Source: Embleya sp045207785 (GTDB lineage Bacteria; Actinomycetota; Actinomycetes; Streptomycetales; Streptomycetaceae). From it: a DNA stretch of 64,000 nt. This document shows, piece by piece, positions 49,965 to 59,581 of the stretch; the stretch's first letter is position 1; every line of letters starts with the position of its first letter. The DNA lies in the NCBI RefSeq assembly GCF_045207785.1, contig NZ_CP108776.1, positions 4,960,001 through 5,024,000 on the forward strand, read 5' to 3'. The translations under genes were made by a program, and so were the position numbers. The notes under the pieces were generated by a model that saw only the letters and a program-made list of their open reading frames with translations, had not been told where the DNA came from and did no database searches.

Positions 49965-51386
49965 GTGAAGAGCGCCGTCGAGACGCTGAACCCGACCCGG
50001 GTTCGGCTCACCGTCGAGGTTCCCTCCGAGGAGCTGAAGCCCAGCCTCGACGCGGCGTACAAGAAGATCGGCAAGCAGGTGACGGTCCCGGGCTTCCGTA
50101 AGGGCAAGATCCCTGCTCGCATCATCGACCAGCGCTTCGGTCGCGAGGCCGTCTTCGTCGAGGCGTTCGATGACATCCTCTCCTCCTCCTACGGCAAGGC
50201 CGTCGAGGAGAACGAGCTGCGCGTCCTGGGCCAGCCCGAGGTCACCGAGGTCACGGACGTGACCGAGCTGGCCGGCGGCGCCGATCTGAAGTTCACCGCA
50301 GAGGTCGACACCCGTCCCGTGATCGAGCTGCCGGACTACTCCGGCATCGAGGTCGAGGTCGATGACATCACCGTCACGGACGAGGACGTCGCCGAGAAGA
50401 TCGAAGAGCTGCGTGACCGCTTCGGTGCGCTGAACACCGTCGAGCGCGCCGCGGCCGAGGGCGACACCGTCGTCATCGACATCGAGGCCAAGGTCAACGG
50501 CGAGGTCCTCGAGGACGGCGTCGCCACGGCGATGTCGTACCAGATCGGCGGCGACACGATGCTGGACGGCCTCGACGCCGCCGTCATCGGCGCGTCGGCC
50601 GGCGAGACCAAGACCTTCGACACCGAGCTCCAGGGTGGCAGCGCCGCCGGCGAGACCGCCGCGGTGTCCGTCCTGGTGACGACCGTCAAGGCCAAGGAGC
50701 TTCCCGAGCTCGACGACGACTTCGCGCAGCTGGCGAGCGAGTTCGACACGCTGGACGAGCTGAAGGCGGACCTCCGCGAGAAGCTCGACCACCAGAAGCT
50801 GCACGACCAGCAGAACGAGGGTCGTGACAAGGTTCTGGAGGCCCTCCTCGAGCAGATCGAGGTGCCGCTGCCGGAGAGCATCGTCACCGAGGAGATCGAG
50901 CAGCGTCGTGGTCAGCTCGAGCAGCAGCTCGGCATGATGGGCATGGACCTGGCCAAGTGGCTGGAGATCCAGGGCCAGACCGCCGAGGAGTACGACGCCG
51001 AGCTCCAGGACAGCGTCCGCAAGGGCATGCGCGCCCAGTTCGTGCTCGACGAGGTGGTCAAGAAGGAGCAGCTCTCCGTCAACCAGGAAGAGCTGACCCA
51101 GCACCTCATCCAGCGCGCGCAGCAGTCCGGCATGAGCCCGGACCAGTTCGCGCAGCAGGTCATGCAGTCCGGCTACGTGCCGGTCCTGGTCGGCGAGGTC
51201 GCTCGCGGCAAGGCCCTCGAGGTCATCGCCAAGGGCGCCAAGGCCAAGGACGCGTCCGGCAACGAGGTCAGCCTCGGTGTCGACCTGCACGCGGACGGCG
51301 AGGACGGCCACGAGGGTCACGACCACGCCGAGGGCGAAGCGGCCGCGGCGACGGACGAGACCACGGAGGAGAAGGCCGAGGCCTGA
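49965..51386 (+). CDS. tig: Trigger factor, ribosome-associated chaperone and prolyl isomerase
   Basis: The 473-residue protein has the three trigger factor domains: an N-terminal ribosome-binding domain (1-115) with signature PGFRKGKIP, an FKBP-type PPIase domain (about 155-240), and a helical C-terminal chaperone domain (about 250-430). The final 40 residues are an acidic His-containing tail. It binds nascent chains at the ribosome exit. GTG 49965 has AAGGAG 9 nt upstream. It is first in the tig-clpP1-clpP2-clpX order, although a strong hairpin follows it. Confidence 0.96.
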   Translation: MKSAVETLNPTRVRLTVEVPSEELKPSLDAAYKKIGKQVTVPGFRKGKIPARIIDQRFGREAVFVEAFDDILSSSYGKAVEENELRVLGQPEVTEVTDVTELAGGADLKFTAEVDTRPVIELPDYSGIEVEVDDITVTDEDVAEKIEELRDRFGALNTVERAAAEGDTVVIDIEAKVNGEVLEDGVATAMSYQIGGDTMLDGLDAAVIGASAGETKTFDTELQGGSAAGETAAVSVLVTTVKAKELPELDDDFAQLASEFDTLDELKADLREKLDHQKLHDQQNEGRDKVLEALLEQIEVPLPESIVTEEIEQRRGQLEQQLGMMGMDLAKWLEIQGQTAEEYDAELQDSVRKGMRAQFVLDEVVKKEQLSVNQEELTQHLIQRAQQSGMSPDQFAQQVMQSGYVPVLVGEVARGKALEVIAKGAKAKDASGNEVSLGVDLHADGEDGHEGHDHAEGEAAAATDETTEEKAEA

Positions 51387-51407
51387 TCCACCCGCGACAT
51401 CCACACA

Positions 51408-51450
51408 CACCTGGGCCCGGCCCCGCTTCGGCGGAGACCGGGCCCAGGTG
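51408..51450 (+). terminator. Strong terminator after tig
   Basis: Thirteen-bp arms (51408-51420 and 51438-51450) pair perfectly, 21 bp past the stop. Confidence 0.8.
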
Positions 51451-51564
51451 CGTGACGGCCGGCTACGGATCGTGATGCCCCCATCACCCGATCGGCTCAA
51501 CCCGTTCTGGACTGTGCCCCGAGAACCCCGGCAGGGGCCGAGGTAGTGCCACACGGGGGGTCGC

Positions 51565-51991
51565 ATGGGCCCCGACTTCGGGGTCGACCTTGCCTGGCTG
51601 CGGGGGATGGTGGCCACGTTCAACGGCTGCGCGGGTGTCATGTCGAAGGTGTTCGGCGAGGCGCAGAAGGTGTTCCCGAATGGGCAGCAGCGAATATCGC
51701 CCCACCGAATCCGGATATCGACCGGAACTGTTCCTCTCGAGCAGCGGTGTATGGCTGCCCACCCCCGGCTCCGGCGGCGTGGCGGCCGCTGTCGAATTGC
51801 GGCCGGAGGGAGAGTCGGCCACCTCCAACCCTCTCGTTGATCCCTCGGGCTCGCCCGCATCCGCACGCATCGCCGACCCGGGTACCTGGACCGTGTACAT
51901 CCGCGGCACCCGGTCGTCCCCGGAGTTGTACTTCCTCATGGGAGACCCCGACGCGGGAGTCGTCTACCCCTTCCGCCGCGTCGCACGGTGA
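51565..51991 (+). pseudogene. Probable frameshifted WXG100/ESX-like small protein gene
   Basis: The frame from ATG 51565 encodes protein-like sequence for about 39 codons (GPDFGVDLAWLRGMVATFNG), helical and resembling a type VII secretion target N-terminus. It then becomes Arg-rich noise. The +1 frame becomes protein-like from ATG 51680 (MGSSEYRPTESGYRPEL) and ends PDAGVVYPFRRVAR at 51991. Each frame looks like noise where the other looks real. One gene with a single-base lesion near 51680 is the simplest reading; two overlapping genes or programmed slippage are alternatives. I recognise no family for the second part. Confidence 0.45.
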
Positions 51992-52064
51992 CCCGAGGCG
52001 AAGCCGCCCACACTCCCGGCCGACCCGCGCGCGACTGCCCCGTCACCGCCCGGATACCACCCTG

Positions 52065-52081
52065 CTGCGCTCTGGGCGAAC
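52065..52081 (+). promoter_or_regulatory. ClgR-box-like site upstream of clpP1
   Basis: CGC-N5-GCGAAC (52068-52081) has a perfect right half of the GTTCGC/GCGAAC ClgR operator as I recall it; the left half is degraded. It lies about 145 bp before the clpP1 start. ClgR activates clpP genes in actinobacteria. Confidence 0.4.
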
Positions 52082-52223
52082 AGTCCTGAGTCTGGGATGG
52101 CCTGCGCCGATCTGCGCGTTAGGGTCGCTGTACGAAGGGGGTCACCCGCCACAAAAGCAGGTGCCTCCCAAGGTCGACTTCGTGACGGTTCGGGATTGCC
52201 GTCGGAAACGAGCAGGTGGATAC

Positions 52224-52865
52224 GTGACGAATCCGCAGATCGTGACTCCGGGGCTCGCGGTGCCCACTTCGCGTGCATCTCAGCCGGGTGGGATGGGGCT
52301 CGACGACCAGGTCTACAACCGGTTGCTGCGCGAGCGGATCATCTTCCTCGGCTCGGTTGTCGAGGACCAGATCGCCAACGCGATCTCCGCCCAGCTCCTC
52401 TTGCTGAACGCCGAGGACCCGGAAAAGGACATCTGGCTCTACGTCAACTCGCCCGGTGGTTCCATCACCGCCGGCATGGCGATCTACGACACGATGCAGT
52501 GGATCAGCAACGATGTCGCGACCGTCGCCATGGGTCTGGCCGCCTCCATGGGCCAGTTCCTGCTGACGGCCGGAGCCCCCGGCAAGCGCATCGCGCTGGC
52601 CAACTCCGAGATCCTGATGCACCAGCCGTCCGCCGGTCTCGGCGGCTCGGCCTCGGACATCAAGATCCAGGCCGAGCAGCTCCTGCGCACCAAGCGCAAG
52701 ATGACTCGCCTGATCGCACACCACTCCGGGCAGAGCCCCGAGAAGATCGAGCACGACTCGGACCGCGACCGCTGGTTCTCCGCCGAAGAGGCCAAGGAAT
52801 ACGGCCTGGTGGACCACGTCGTTCGCAGTGCGGCCGAGGTTCCCAACACCGGCAGCACGAGCTGA
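52224..52865 (+). CDS. clpP1: ATP-dependent Clp protease proteolytic subunit ClpP1
   Basis: The 213-residue serine protease subunit has triad S108 in MGLAASMGQF, H133 in LMHQPSAG and D182 in DSDRDRW, and the strand motif VNSPGGSITAGMAIYDTM. The N-terminal 24 residues are probably removed as propeptide. Together with ClpP2 it forms the tetradecamer that degrades substrates delivered by ClpX or ClpC. GTG 52224 has AGGTGG close upstream. clpP2 starts 79 bp later. A ClgR-like box lies upstream. Confidence 0.94.
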   Translation: MTNPQIVTPGLAVPTSRASQPGGMGLDDQVYNRLLRERIIFLGSVVEDQIANAISAQLLLLNAEDPEKDIWLYVNSPGGSITAGMAIYDTMQWISNDVATVAMGLAASMGQFLLTAGAPGKRIALANSEILMHQPSAGLGGSASDIKIQAEQLLRTKRKMTRLIAHHSGQSPEKIEHDSDRDRWFSAEEAKEYGLVDHVVRSAAEVPNTGSTS

Positions 52866-52944
52866 ATCCGGCGTCTGAACACGGCTGAAACAGCTTCCAG
52901 TCGCCCAGCCACTGAGTCCGCAGTCCCGGAGGGCTGAGATTTCC

Positions 52945-53607
52945 ATGAATGACAATCTGTTCCACCGGCCCGAGGGCCTGGCACCGTTGGCCTCACGCAG
53001 CGCGGAGAGCCGTTACGTCGTCCCGCGCTTCATCGAGCGCACCTCGCAGGGCACTCGCGAGTACGACCCGTACAGCAAGCTGTTCGATGAGCGCATCATC
53101 TTCCTCGGCACGCAGGTCGACGACGCGTCCGCCAACGACATCATGGCGCAGCTGCTGACGCTCGAGTCGATGGACCCCGATCGGGACATCTCGATCTACA
53201 TCAACTCGCCCGGCGGGTCCTTCACGGCGCTCACGGCGATCTACGACACGATGCAGTTCGTGCGCCCCGACATTCAGACGGTGTGCATGGGCCAGGCGGC
53301 CTCCGCCGCCGCCGTTCTGCTCGCCGCCGGAACTCCGGGCAAGCGAATGGCGCTGCCGAACTCCCGCATTCTCATCCACCAGCCGTACAGTGAAACCGGG
53401 CGCGCGCAGGTTAGCGACCTGGAGATCCAGGCTCGTGAAATCCAGCGCATGCGCACCATGCTGGAGACGATGCTCGCGAAGCACAGCACAAGGCCGATCG
53501 AGCAGGTTCGCGACGACATCGAGCGCGACAAGATTCTGACGGCCGAAGAGGCGCTGGCGTACGGCCTCATCGACGAGATCACGGCACCCCGGAAGGTCAT
53601 CGGTTAG
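52945..53607 (+). CDS. clpP2: ATP-dependent Clp protease proteolytic subunit ClpP2
   Basis: The 220-residue subunit has triad S120 in MGQAASAAAV, H145 in LIHQPYSE and D195 in DIERDKIL, with YINSPGGSFTALTAIYDTM. It differs from ClpP1 in the N-terminal propeptide (about 35 residues) and in handle-helix sequence, as expected for actinobacterial pairs that form mixed rings. GGAGG lies 11-12 nt before the ATG, slightly far. It probably shares an mRNA with clpP1; a hairpin follows. Confidence 0.94.
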   Translation: MNDNLFHRPEGLAPLASRSAESRYVVPRFIERTSQGTREYDPYSKLFDERIIFLGTQVDDASANDIMAQLLTLESMDPDRDISIYINSPGGSFTALTAIYDTMQFVRPDIQTVCMGQAASAAAVLLAAGTPGKRMALPNSRILIHQPYSETGRAQVSDLEIQAREIQRMRTMLETMLAKHSTRPIEQVRDDIERDKILTAEEALAYGLIDEITAPRKVIG

Positions 53608-53616
53608 TGCCCCCGC

Positions 53617-53642
53617 CCGGTCGGCGGCTCGCCGCCGACCGG
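53617..53642 (+). terminator. Hairpin after clpP2
   Basis: CCGGTCGGCGG pairs with CCGCCGACCGG around CTCG, 9 bp past the stop; it separates clpP2 from clpX. Confidence 0.65.
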
Positions 53643-53759
53643 ACAACGGTGGCCGGTTGATGGTCAAAACCGGGGGATCGGAGATTCCGGCGGGGTACCG
53701 TCGAAAGACCAGGCACCAGGTCCGGTACATCCGGGGCCCAGGCGAAGGAGATGCACCTC

Positions 53760-55040
53760 GTGGCACGCATCGGTGACGGTGGCGACCTGCTCAAGTGCTC
53801 GTTCTGCGGAAAGAGCCAGAAGCAGGTGAAGAAGCTCATTGCCGGTCCGGGTGTCTACATCTGTGACGAGTGCATCGACCTGTGCAACGAGATCATCGAG
53901 GAGGAGCTCTCCGAGTCCTCCGAGTTGAAGTTCGAGGAGCTCCCCAAGCCGCGGGAGATCTACGAATTCCTCGACGGCTACGTGGTCGGGCAGGAATCCG
54001 CCAAGAAGGCGCTCTCCGTCGCGGTGTACAACCACTACAAGCGGGTCCAGGCCGGCGAGACCGGCAAGGGCTCCCGGGACGACGGTGTCGAACTCTCGAA
54101 GTCCAACATCCTGCTGCTCGGCCCGACCGGCTGCGGCAAGACGCTGCTCGCGCAGACGCTGGCCCGCATGCTCAACGTGCCGTTCGCCATCGCCGACGCC
54201 ACCGCGCTCACCGAGGCGGGCTACGTCGGCGAGGACGTCGAGAACATCCTCCTGAAGCTGATCCAGGCGGCCGACTACGACGTCAAGAAGGCCGAGACCG
54301 GGATCATCTACATCGACGAGGTCGACAAGATCGCTCGCAAGAGCGAGAACCCGTCGATCACGCGCGACGTGTCCGGAGAGGGCGTCCAGCAGGCGCTCCT
54401 GAAGATCCTCGAAGGCACCACCGCGAGTGTGCCGCCGCAGGGTGGCCGCAAGCACCCGCACCAGGAATTCATCCAGATCGACACGACGAACGTGCTGTTC
54501 ATCGTGGGCGGCGCGTTCGCCGGCCTGGAGAAGATCATCGAGGGCCGGGTCGGCCGCAAGGGCATGGGCTTCGGCGCGCAGATCCGCTCCAAGCGGGACG
54601 TCGACAGCGCCGACTCGTTCGCCGCCGTGATGCCGGAGGACCTGCTCAAGTTCGGGATGATCCCCGAGTTCATCGGTCGGCTTCCGATCCTGACCTCGGT
54701 GCACAACCTCGACCGCGAGGCGCTCATCCAGATCCTCACCGAGCCCAAGAACGCGCTGATCAAGCAGTACCGGCGGCTGTTCGAACTCGACGGCGTCGAG
54801 TTGGACTTCGAGATGGAGGCGCTGGAGGCGATCGCCGACCAGGCGATCATGCGGGGCACCGGCGCCCGCGGCCTGCGCGCGATCCTCGAAGAGGTGCTGA
54901 TGTCGGTCATGTACGAGGTGCCGTCCCGCAAGGACGTGGCCCGCGTCGTGATCACCGACCAGGTCGTGCTCAAGCACGTCAATCCCACGCTCGTGCCGCG
55001 CGAGATCGTCAAGCGCGAACGGCGCGACAAGAGCGCGTAG
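53760..55040 (+). CDS. clpX: ATP-dependent Clp protease ATP-binding subunit ClpX
   Basis: The 426-residue AAA+ unfoldase has an N-terminal zinc finger (C13, C16, C35, C38), Walker A GPTGCGKT (121-128), Walker B IIYIDEVDKI, pore loop GYVGEDVE and sensor 2 GARGLRAI. The ClpP-docking loop reads GMGFGA, so the IGF tripeptide is MGF. It unfolds tagged proteins and feeds them to ClpP1P2. GTG 53760 is 9 nt after GAAGGAG; an in-frame ATG at 53751 directly abuts that site and is unlikely. It has its own leader after the clpP2 hairpin. Confidence 0.96.
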   Translation: MARIGDGGDLLKCSFCGKSQKQVKKLIAGPGVYICDECIDLCNEIIEEELSESSELKFEELPKPREIYEFLDGYVVGQESAKKALSVAVYNHYKRVQAGETGKGSRDDGVELSKSNILLLGPTGCGKTLLAQTLARMLNVPFAIADATALTEAGYVGEDVENILLKLIQAADYDVKKAETGIIYIDEVDKIARKSENPSITRDVSGEGVQQALLKILEGTTASVPPQGGRKHPHQEFIQIDTTNVLFIVGGAFAGLEKIIEGRVGRKGMGFGAQIRSKRDVDSADSFAAVMPEDLLKFGMIPEFIGRLPILTSVHNLDREALIQILTEPKNALIKQYRRLFELDGVELDFEMEALEAIADQAIMRGTGARGLRAILEEVLMSVMYEVPSRKDVARVVITDQVVLKHVNPTLVPREIVKRERRDKSA

Positions 55041-55097
55041 GCACCGAAGCGGGCCCGATCGGCAGGCACCGCCACCGGACACGGCCAACGGGCACGG

Positions 55098-55754
55098 CTA
55101 ACGGGCACTGCCCGCGTACACGTTCGCGATCACCAGGCGGGCGTGTGCGACGCCGGCGCCGTCGCTGACGTACACCAGGTCGTTGTCGTCGCCCCACAGG
55201 CACATCGCCGTCTCGGGGTTGCTCCAGCAGCGGAGCAGCCCCGGCGGGCCGGGAGCGGCCGGATCCTCGGTCACCGGGACCGCCGGGACGAAGTCCCGGA
55301 CGTACGCCGCCGGCGCCTTGTCGCGCTTGGTCGCGAGGGTCACGAGCACGGTCTCCCGGGTCTGCCCGCCACCGAAGACCTCGGTGCGGACGCCGGTGAA
55401 CGTCCGGGCCATCGTCGTGTTCAGGTCGGCCACCGCGGCCGGCAGTTCGGTCTGCGGGATCGGCCCCCGGGCCTCGATCGTGCCCGGCATCGCGAGCGGC
55501 GCGGAACTCCTGGCGGTCGGCGGCGCGGTCGGCAGGCCGCGGGCCCGGGGCCCGGCGTCGTCGTCGGGGTCGAGCAGCAGGACCACGACCACCACCGCCG
55601 CCACGACCACCACCACACTGCCGACCACGCCCGCGATCAGCGCCAACCGATCGCGCGAGCGCTCGTCCGGCGGCGGCGATCCCAGTGGCGGACCGGTCGG
55701 GTATCCCGCCCCACCGGTCCCGGGCCCCTGCCACCCGCCGTATCCGTCGCTCAT
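55098..55754 (-). CDS. Single-pass membrane protein with Gly/Pro-rich cytoplasmic N-terminus
   Basis: The 218-residue protein has a Gly/Pro/Tyr-rich N-terminus (1-32), a long hydrophobic helix of mostly Val (about 38-61), a spacer and an extracytoplasmic domain (about 85-218) with one Cys pair candidate (LLRCWS and AMCLWG). This layout resembles secreted sensor or septum-type proteins of actinomycetes; I cannot name a family. ATG 55754 is preceded by a G-rich stretch. It converges with clpX and lies 194 bp downstream of a related-looking lipoprotein gene. Confidence 0.75.
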   Translation of the reverse strand: MSDGYGGWQGPGTGGAGYPTGPPLGSPPPDERSRDRLALIAGVVGSVVVVVAAVVVVVLLLDPDDDAGPRARGLPTAPPTARSSAPLAMPGTIEARGPIPQTELPAAVADLNTTMARTFTGVRTEVFGGGQTRETVLVTLATKRDKAPAAYVRDFVPAVPVTEDPAAPGPPGLLRCWSNPETAMCLWGDDNDLVYVSDGAGVAHARLVIANVYAGSAR

Positions 55755-55948
55755 CGCCCACCACCCCCGTGGCTCGGCCCAAGATGTCGCCATCCCGTAC
55801 AACGACGGTACGGCCGCGAGGCGACGCGGGACCGACGTCCGAGCCACCTCACCGAACCGATCGCCGAGCGATACCGCGCCGCCGACCGCCGACCGCCGCG
55901 CGACTTCGCGCGCCGCCGACGGCCGCGCCCGTCGGCCCGCCCCGTCCG

Positions 55949-56656
55949 CTACTTCTCCAGATCCGCCCGCATCGCCTTGAACCGCACCGCGGCCTGATCC
56001 GCCGACAGGTTCTCGAAGAACGCCACGGCGGTCGTGTACCTGTCCGCCCACCCGCAGATCGCCGCGGGCCGCGCGTCGTCGCCCGGCATGCACTCCAGCG
56101 TGCCGCCCTGCGGCCCCGGGTCGTAGCCCTTCATCGTCACCGACTCCGGAACGCTGCCGCCGCCGCCGTTCACGTACTCGACCATGCCGCGCGTCATGTG
56201 CTCGAGCCGCTTGCCGTCGATGCCCGTCAGGCCGTCCACTCCGACGAACAGGACCGTGCGCGGGCCCGCCGCGGACGCGCCGAAGGACGCCACGAGCACG
56301 TCGTTCACGCCCGGTGTCACCTCGCCCGGGTCCACCGGGACGTCGGTGGGCGCGCCCGCCCCGGTCAGCCGGGCGAGCCCGGCCGCCCGCGTCGTCGACA
56401 CGAGCCGCTTGTCCGCGACCGTCGTCGAGGGTCTGCCGGTCGGCTTCGCCGTAGCCGGCACCGAAGTCACCGAAGGCCTCGGACTCGCCGCCGAGGTGGG
56501 CTTGTTCGCCGCCGGCGAGCCCTCGCTCGCTGCGGTCCGCACCGATCCGGCGCCCGGATCGGCCTTCTCGTCGTCGAACTGACAACCCGTCAGCGCGGAC
56601 AGGCCGAGCACCGACACGGTGATGGCGGCGAGCAGCGCCGAACCACGAGTACGCAC
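55949..56656 (-). CDS. Lipoprotein of unknown function
   Basis: The 235-residue protein has a lipoprotein signal with lipobox LTGC (C25). A Ser/Thr/Pro/Ala-rich spacer (35-85) precedes a globular domain (about 90-235) with FVGVDGLTGIDGKRLEHM, two Cys (LECMPG, AICGWA) and a helical end, ADQAAVRFKAMRADLEK. Its size and Cys placement recall the neighbouring membrane protein, so the two may be related or work together. GTG 56656 has GGGGG about 6 nt upstream. It is divergent from valS. Confidence 0.78.
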   Translation of the reverse strand: MRTRGSALLAAITVSVLGLSALTGCQFDDEKADPGAGSVRTAASEGSPAANKPTSAASPRPSVTSVPATAKPTGRPSTTVADKRLVSTTRAAGLARLTGAGAPTDVPVDPGEVTPGVNDVLVASFGASAAGPRTVLFVGVDGLTGIDGKRLEHMTRGMVEYVNGGGGSVPESVTMKGYDPGPQGGTLECMPGDDARPAAICGWADRYTTAVAFFENLSADQAAVRFKAMRADLEK

Positions 56657-56935
56657 GAAAATCCCCCCGGATTCACGAATATCCCGAATGCCCCGAATAC
56701 GCGGCCGCTCACGCGTACCCCGACCGATGCCCCCACCCGTCGAGGCCGCCCACGACCCACGGCGGACACTAGCGCCGCCCACGTTCGTCCGGAGGCCCAA
56801 CCATCGAGCGCCGCGCATCGGTGACAGCCCGGTGACACCCCCGGGACGCCCCCATCGCGATCGGGACGAGAGCGACACCGCGCCCATCCGCTTCCGCCGT
56901 GCACACGGGCCGTCAAAGCCCTCGCGGGCCTTCCG

Positions 56936-56941
56936 TAGACT
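56936..56941 (+). promoter_or_regulatory. -10 box for leaderless valS
   Basis: TAGACT lies 6 nt before GTG 56948. No T-box or other leader RNA can fit, so valS lacks leader-based tRNA control here. Confidence 0.6.
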
Positions 56942-56947
56942 GGGGCG

Positions 56948-59581
56948 GTGACCGAGAACACCACTCCCGCAGCCGCTGCCGCCGAGCAGCCGCAGACCCT
57001 TCCCTCCCAGTACACCCCCGCCGAGGTAGAGGGGAAGCTGTACGAGCGCTGGGTAGCCGCGGGCTGGTTCGAGGCCGACGCCAAGAGCGACAAGCCGCCG
57101 TACACGATCGTCATCCCGCCGCCGAACGTCACCGGGCAGCTGCACCTGGGCCACGCCTTCCAGCACACGCTGATGGACGCGCTGACCCGCCGCAAGCGCA
57201 TGCAGGGCTTCGAGACGCTGTGGCTGCCGGGCATGGACCACGCCGGCATCGCGACGCAGAACGTCGTCGAGCGCGAACTCGCCAAGGAGGGCAAGTCGCG
57301 CCACGACCTCGGCCGCGAGGCGTTCGTGGACCGGGTGTGGCAGTGGAAGGAAGAGTACGGCGGCCGGATCCTCGGCCAGATGCGTCGCCTCGGCGACGGC
57401 GTCGACTGGTCCCGCGAGCGCTTCACCATGGACGAGGGCCTGTCGCGGGCCGTGCAGACCATCTTCAAGAAGATGTTCGACGACGGCCTGATCTACCGCG
57501 CCGAGCGGATCATCAACTGGTGTCCGCGCTGTCTGACCGCGATCTCCGACATCGAGGTCGAGCACCAGGACGACGACGGCGAGCTCGTCTCGATCCGCTA
57601 CGGCGACGGCGACACCTCGATCGTGGTGGCCACCACCCGCGCCGAGACGATGCTCGGTGACACCGCCGTGGCCGTGCACCCCGCGGACGAGCGCTACGCG
57701 CACATGATCGGCACCGAGATCGAACTGCCGCTCACCGGGCGGCGGATCCCGATCGTCGCCGACGAGCACGTGGACCCCGAGTTCGGCACCGGCGCGGTCA
57801 AGGTGACCCCGGCGCACGACCCGAACGACTTCGAGATCGGCCGCCGGCACAACCTGCCGATGCCGTCGATCATGGACGAGCGCGCCGTGATCACGGCGCA
57901 CGGCCCGTTCCAGGGCCTGGACCGCTACGAGGCCCGTCCCGCGATCGTCGCCGCGCTGCGCGAGCAGGGCCGGATCGTCGCCGAGAAGCGCCCCTACGTG
58001 CACGCCGTCGGGCACTGCTCGCGCTGCAAGACCACCGTCGAGCCGCGCCTGTCGATGCAGTGGTGGGTCAAGGTCGAGCCGCTCGCCGCCGCCGCCGGCG
58101 ACGCCGTGCGCGACGGCCGGGTCACCATCCACCCGCAGGAGCTGGCCGGGCGCTACTTCGCATGGGTCGACAACATGCACGACTGGTGCATCTCGCGGCA
58201 GCTGTGGTGGGGCCACCGGATCCCGGTCTGGTACGGCCCGAACGGCGAGACGGTCTGCGTCGGCCCGAACGACGAGGCGCCCACCGGCGAGGGTTGGACG
58301 CAGGACACCGACGTCCTGGACACCTGGTTCTCGTCCGGCCTGTGGCCGTTCTCGACGCTCGGCTGGCCCGAGCGCACCGCCGACCTGGAGAAGTTCTACC
58401 CCACCGACGTCCTGCTGACCGGCCACGACATCATCTTCTTCTGGGTCGCCCGGATGATGATGTTCGGCCTGTACGCGATGGACGGCACGCCGCCGTTCCA
58501 CACCATCACGCTCACCGGCCTGGTCCGCGACCAGTTCGGCAAGAAGATGTCCAAGTCCTTCGGCAACGTGGTCGACCCGATCGACTGGATGGACGCCTAC
58601 GGCACCGACGCGCTGCGGTTCACCCTCGCGCGCGGCGCCAACCCCGGCACCGACGTGCCGATCGGCGAGGACTGGGTCCAGGGCTCGCGCAACTTCTGCA
58701 ACAAGATCTGGAACGCCACCCGCTTCGCGCTGATGAACGGCGCGACGGTCGAGGGCCCGATGCCGGCGGCCGAGCAGCTCTCGGCGACCGACCGCTGGAT
58801 CCTGTCCCGGCTGGACGCGGTCGTGGCCGAGGTGGACGCGTACTACGACGACTACCAGTTCGCCAAGCTCTCCGACACGCTGTTCCACTTCGCGTGGGAC
58901 GAGGTCTTCGACTGGTACGTCGAGCTCGCCAAGCTGCCGCTCAACGGCGACGACGAGGCCGCCGCACAGGCCACCCGGCGCGTGCTCGGGCACGTCCTGG
59001 ACGTGACCCTGCGCCTGCTGCACCCGATCGTCCCGTTCGTGACCGAGGAGCTGTGGACCACGCTCACCGGCGGCGAGTCGCTGGTGCCGGCCCAGTGGCC
59101 GACCCCGAGCGGTTTCGCCGACCCGGCGGCCGAGGCCGAGATCACCACGCTCCAGCAGGTGATCACCGAGGTCCGCCGGTTCCGCTCGGACCAGGGCCTC
59201 AAGCCTGGCCAGCGGGTCCCGGCCAACATCTCGCTCGCGGGCACCGCGATCGCCGCGCACGAGGCGGCACTGCGCCAGCTCGCGCGCTGCACGCCGGCCG
59301 GCGAGGGCTTCACGGCGACCACATCCTTCCCGGTCGCGGGCGCGGTGATCGAGCTGGACCTGTCCGGCGCGATCGACTTCGCCGCCGAGCGCAAGCGGCT
59401 GTCCAAGGACCTGGCCGAGGCCGAGAAGGTCCGCGACGTGAACACCAGGAAGCTCGGCAACGAGGGCTTCCTCGCCAAGGCCGCACCCGACGTGGTGGAC
59501 AAGGTCCGCGACAAGCTCACCACCGCCGAGGCCGACATCGAGCGGATCAAGGGCCAGCTGGACCGGCTGCCCGCGGCGTGA
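56948..59581 (+). CDS. valS: Valyl-tRNA synthetase
   Basis: The 877-residue class I synthetase has HLGH (66-69), the editing CP1 domain (TTRAETMLGDTAV and GTGAVKVTPAHDPNDFEIG), KMSKS (533-537), an anticodon-binding domain and a C-terminal coiled-coil arm (about 810-877). It charges tRNA-Val and edits threonine. A TAGACT box 6 nt before the GTG suggests a leaderless mRNA. Its TGA overlaps a small reading frame leading to folC. Confidence 0.97.
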   Translation: MTENTTPAAAAAEQPQTLPSQYTPAEVEGKLYERWVAAGWFEADAKSDKPPYTIVIPPPNVTGQLHLGHAFQHTLMDALTRRKRMQGFETLWLPGMDHAGIATQNVVERELAKEGKSRHDLGREAFVDRVWQWKEEYGGRILGQMRRLGDGVDWSRERFTMDEGLSRAVQTIFKKMFDDGLIYRAERIINWCPRCLTAISDIEVEHQDDDGELVSIRYGDGDTSIVVATTRAETMLGDTAVAVHPADERYAHMIGTEIELPLTGRRIPIVADEHVDPEFGTGAVKVTPAHDPNDFEIGRRHNLPMPSIMDERAVITAHGPFQGLDRYEARPAIVAALREQGRIVAEKRPYVHAVGHCSRCKTTVEPRLSMQWWVKVEPLAAAAGDAVRDGRVTIHPQELAGRYFAWVDNMHDWCISRQLWWGHRIPVWYGPNGETVCVGPNDEAPTGEGWTQDTDVLDTWFSSGLWPFSTLGWPERTADLEKFYPTDVLLTGHDIIFFWVARMMMFGLYAMDGTPPFHTITLTGLVRDQFGKKMSKSFGNVVDPIDWMDAYGTDALRFTLARGANPGTDVPIGEDWVQGSRNFCNKIWNATRFALMNGATVEGPMPAAEQLSATDRWILSRLDAVVAEVDAYYDDYQFAKLSDTLFHFAWDEVFDWYVELAKLPLNGDDEAAAQATRRVLGHVLDVTLRLLHPIVPFVTEELWTTLTGGESLVPAQWPTPSGFADPAAEAEITTLQQVITEVRRFRSDQGLKPGQRVPANISLAGTAIAAHEAALRQLARCTPAGEGFTATTSFPVAGAVIELDLSGAIDFAAERKRLSKDLAEAEKVRDVNTRKLGNEGFLAKAAPDVVDKVRDKLTTAEADIERIKGQLDRLPAA

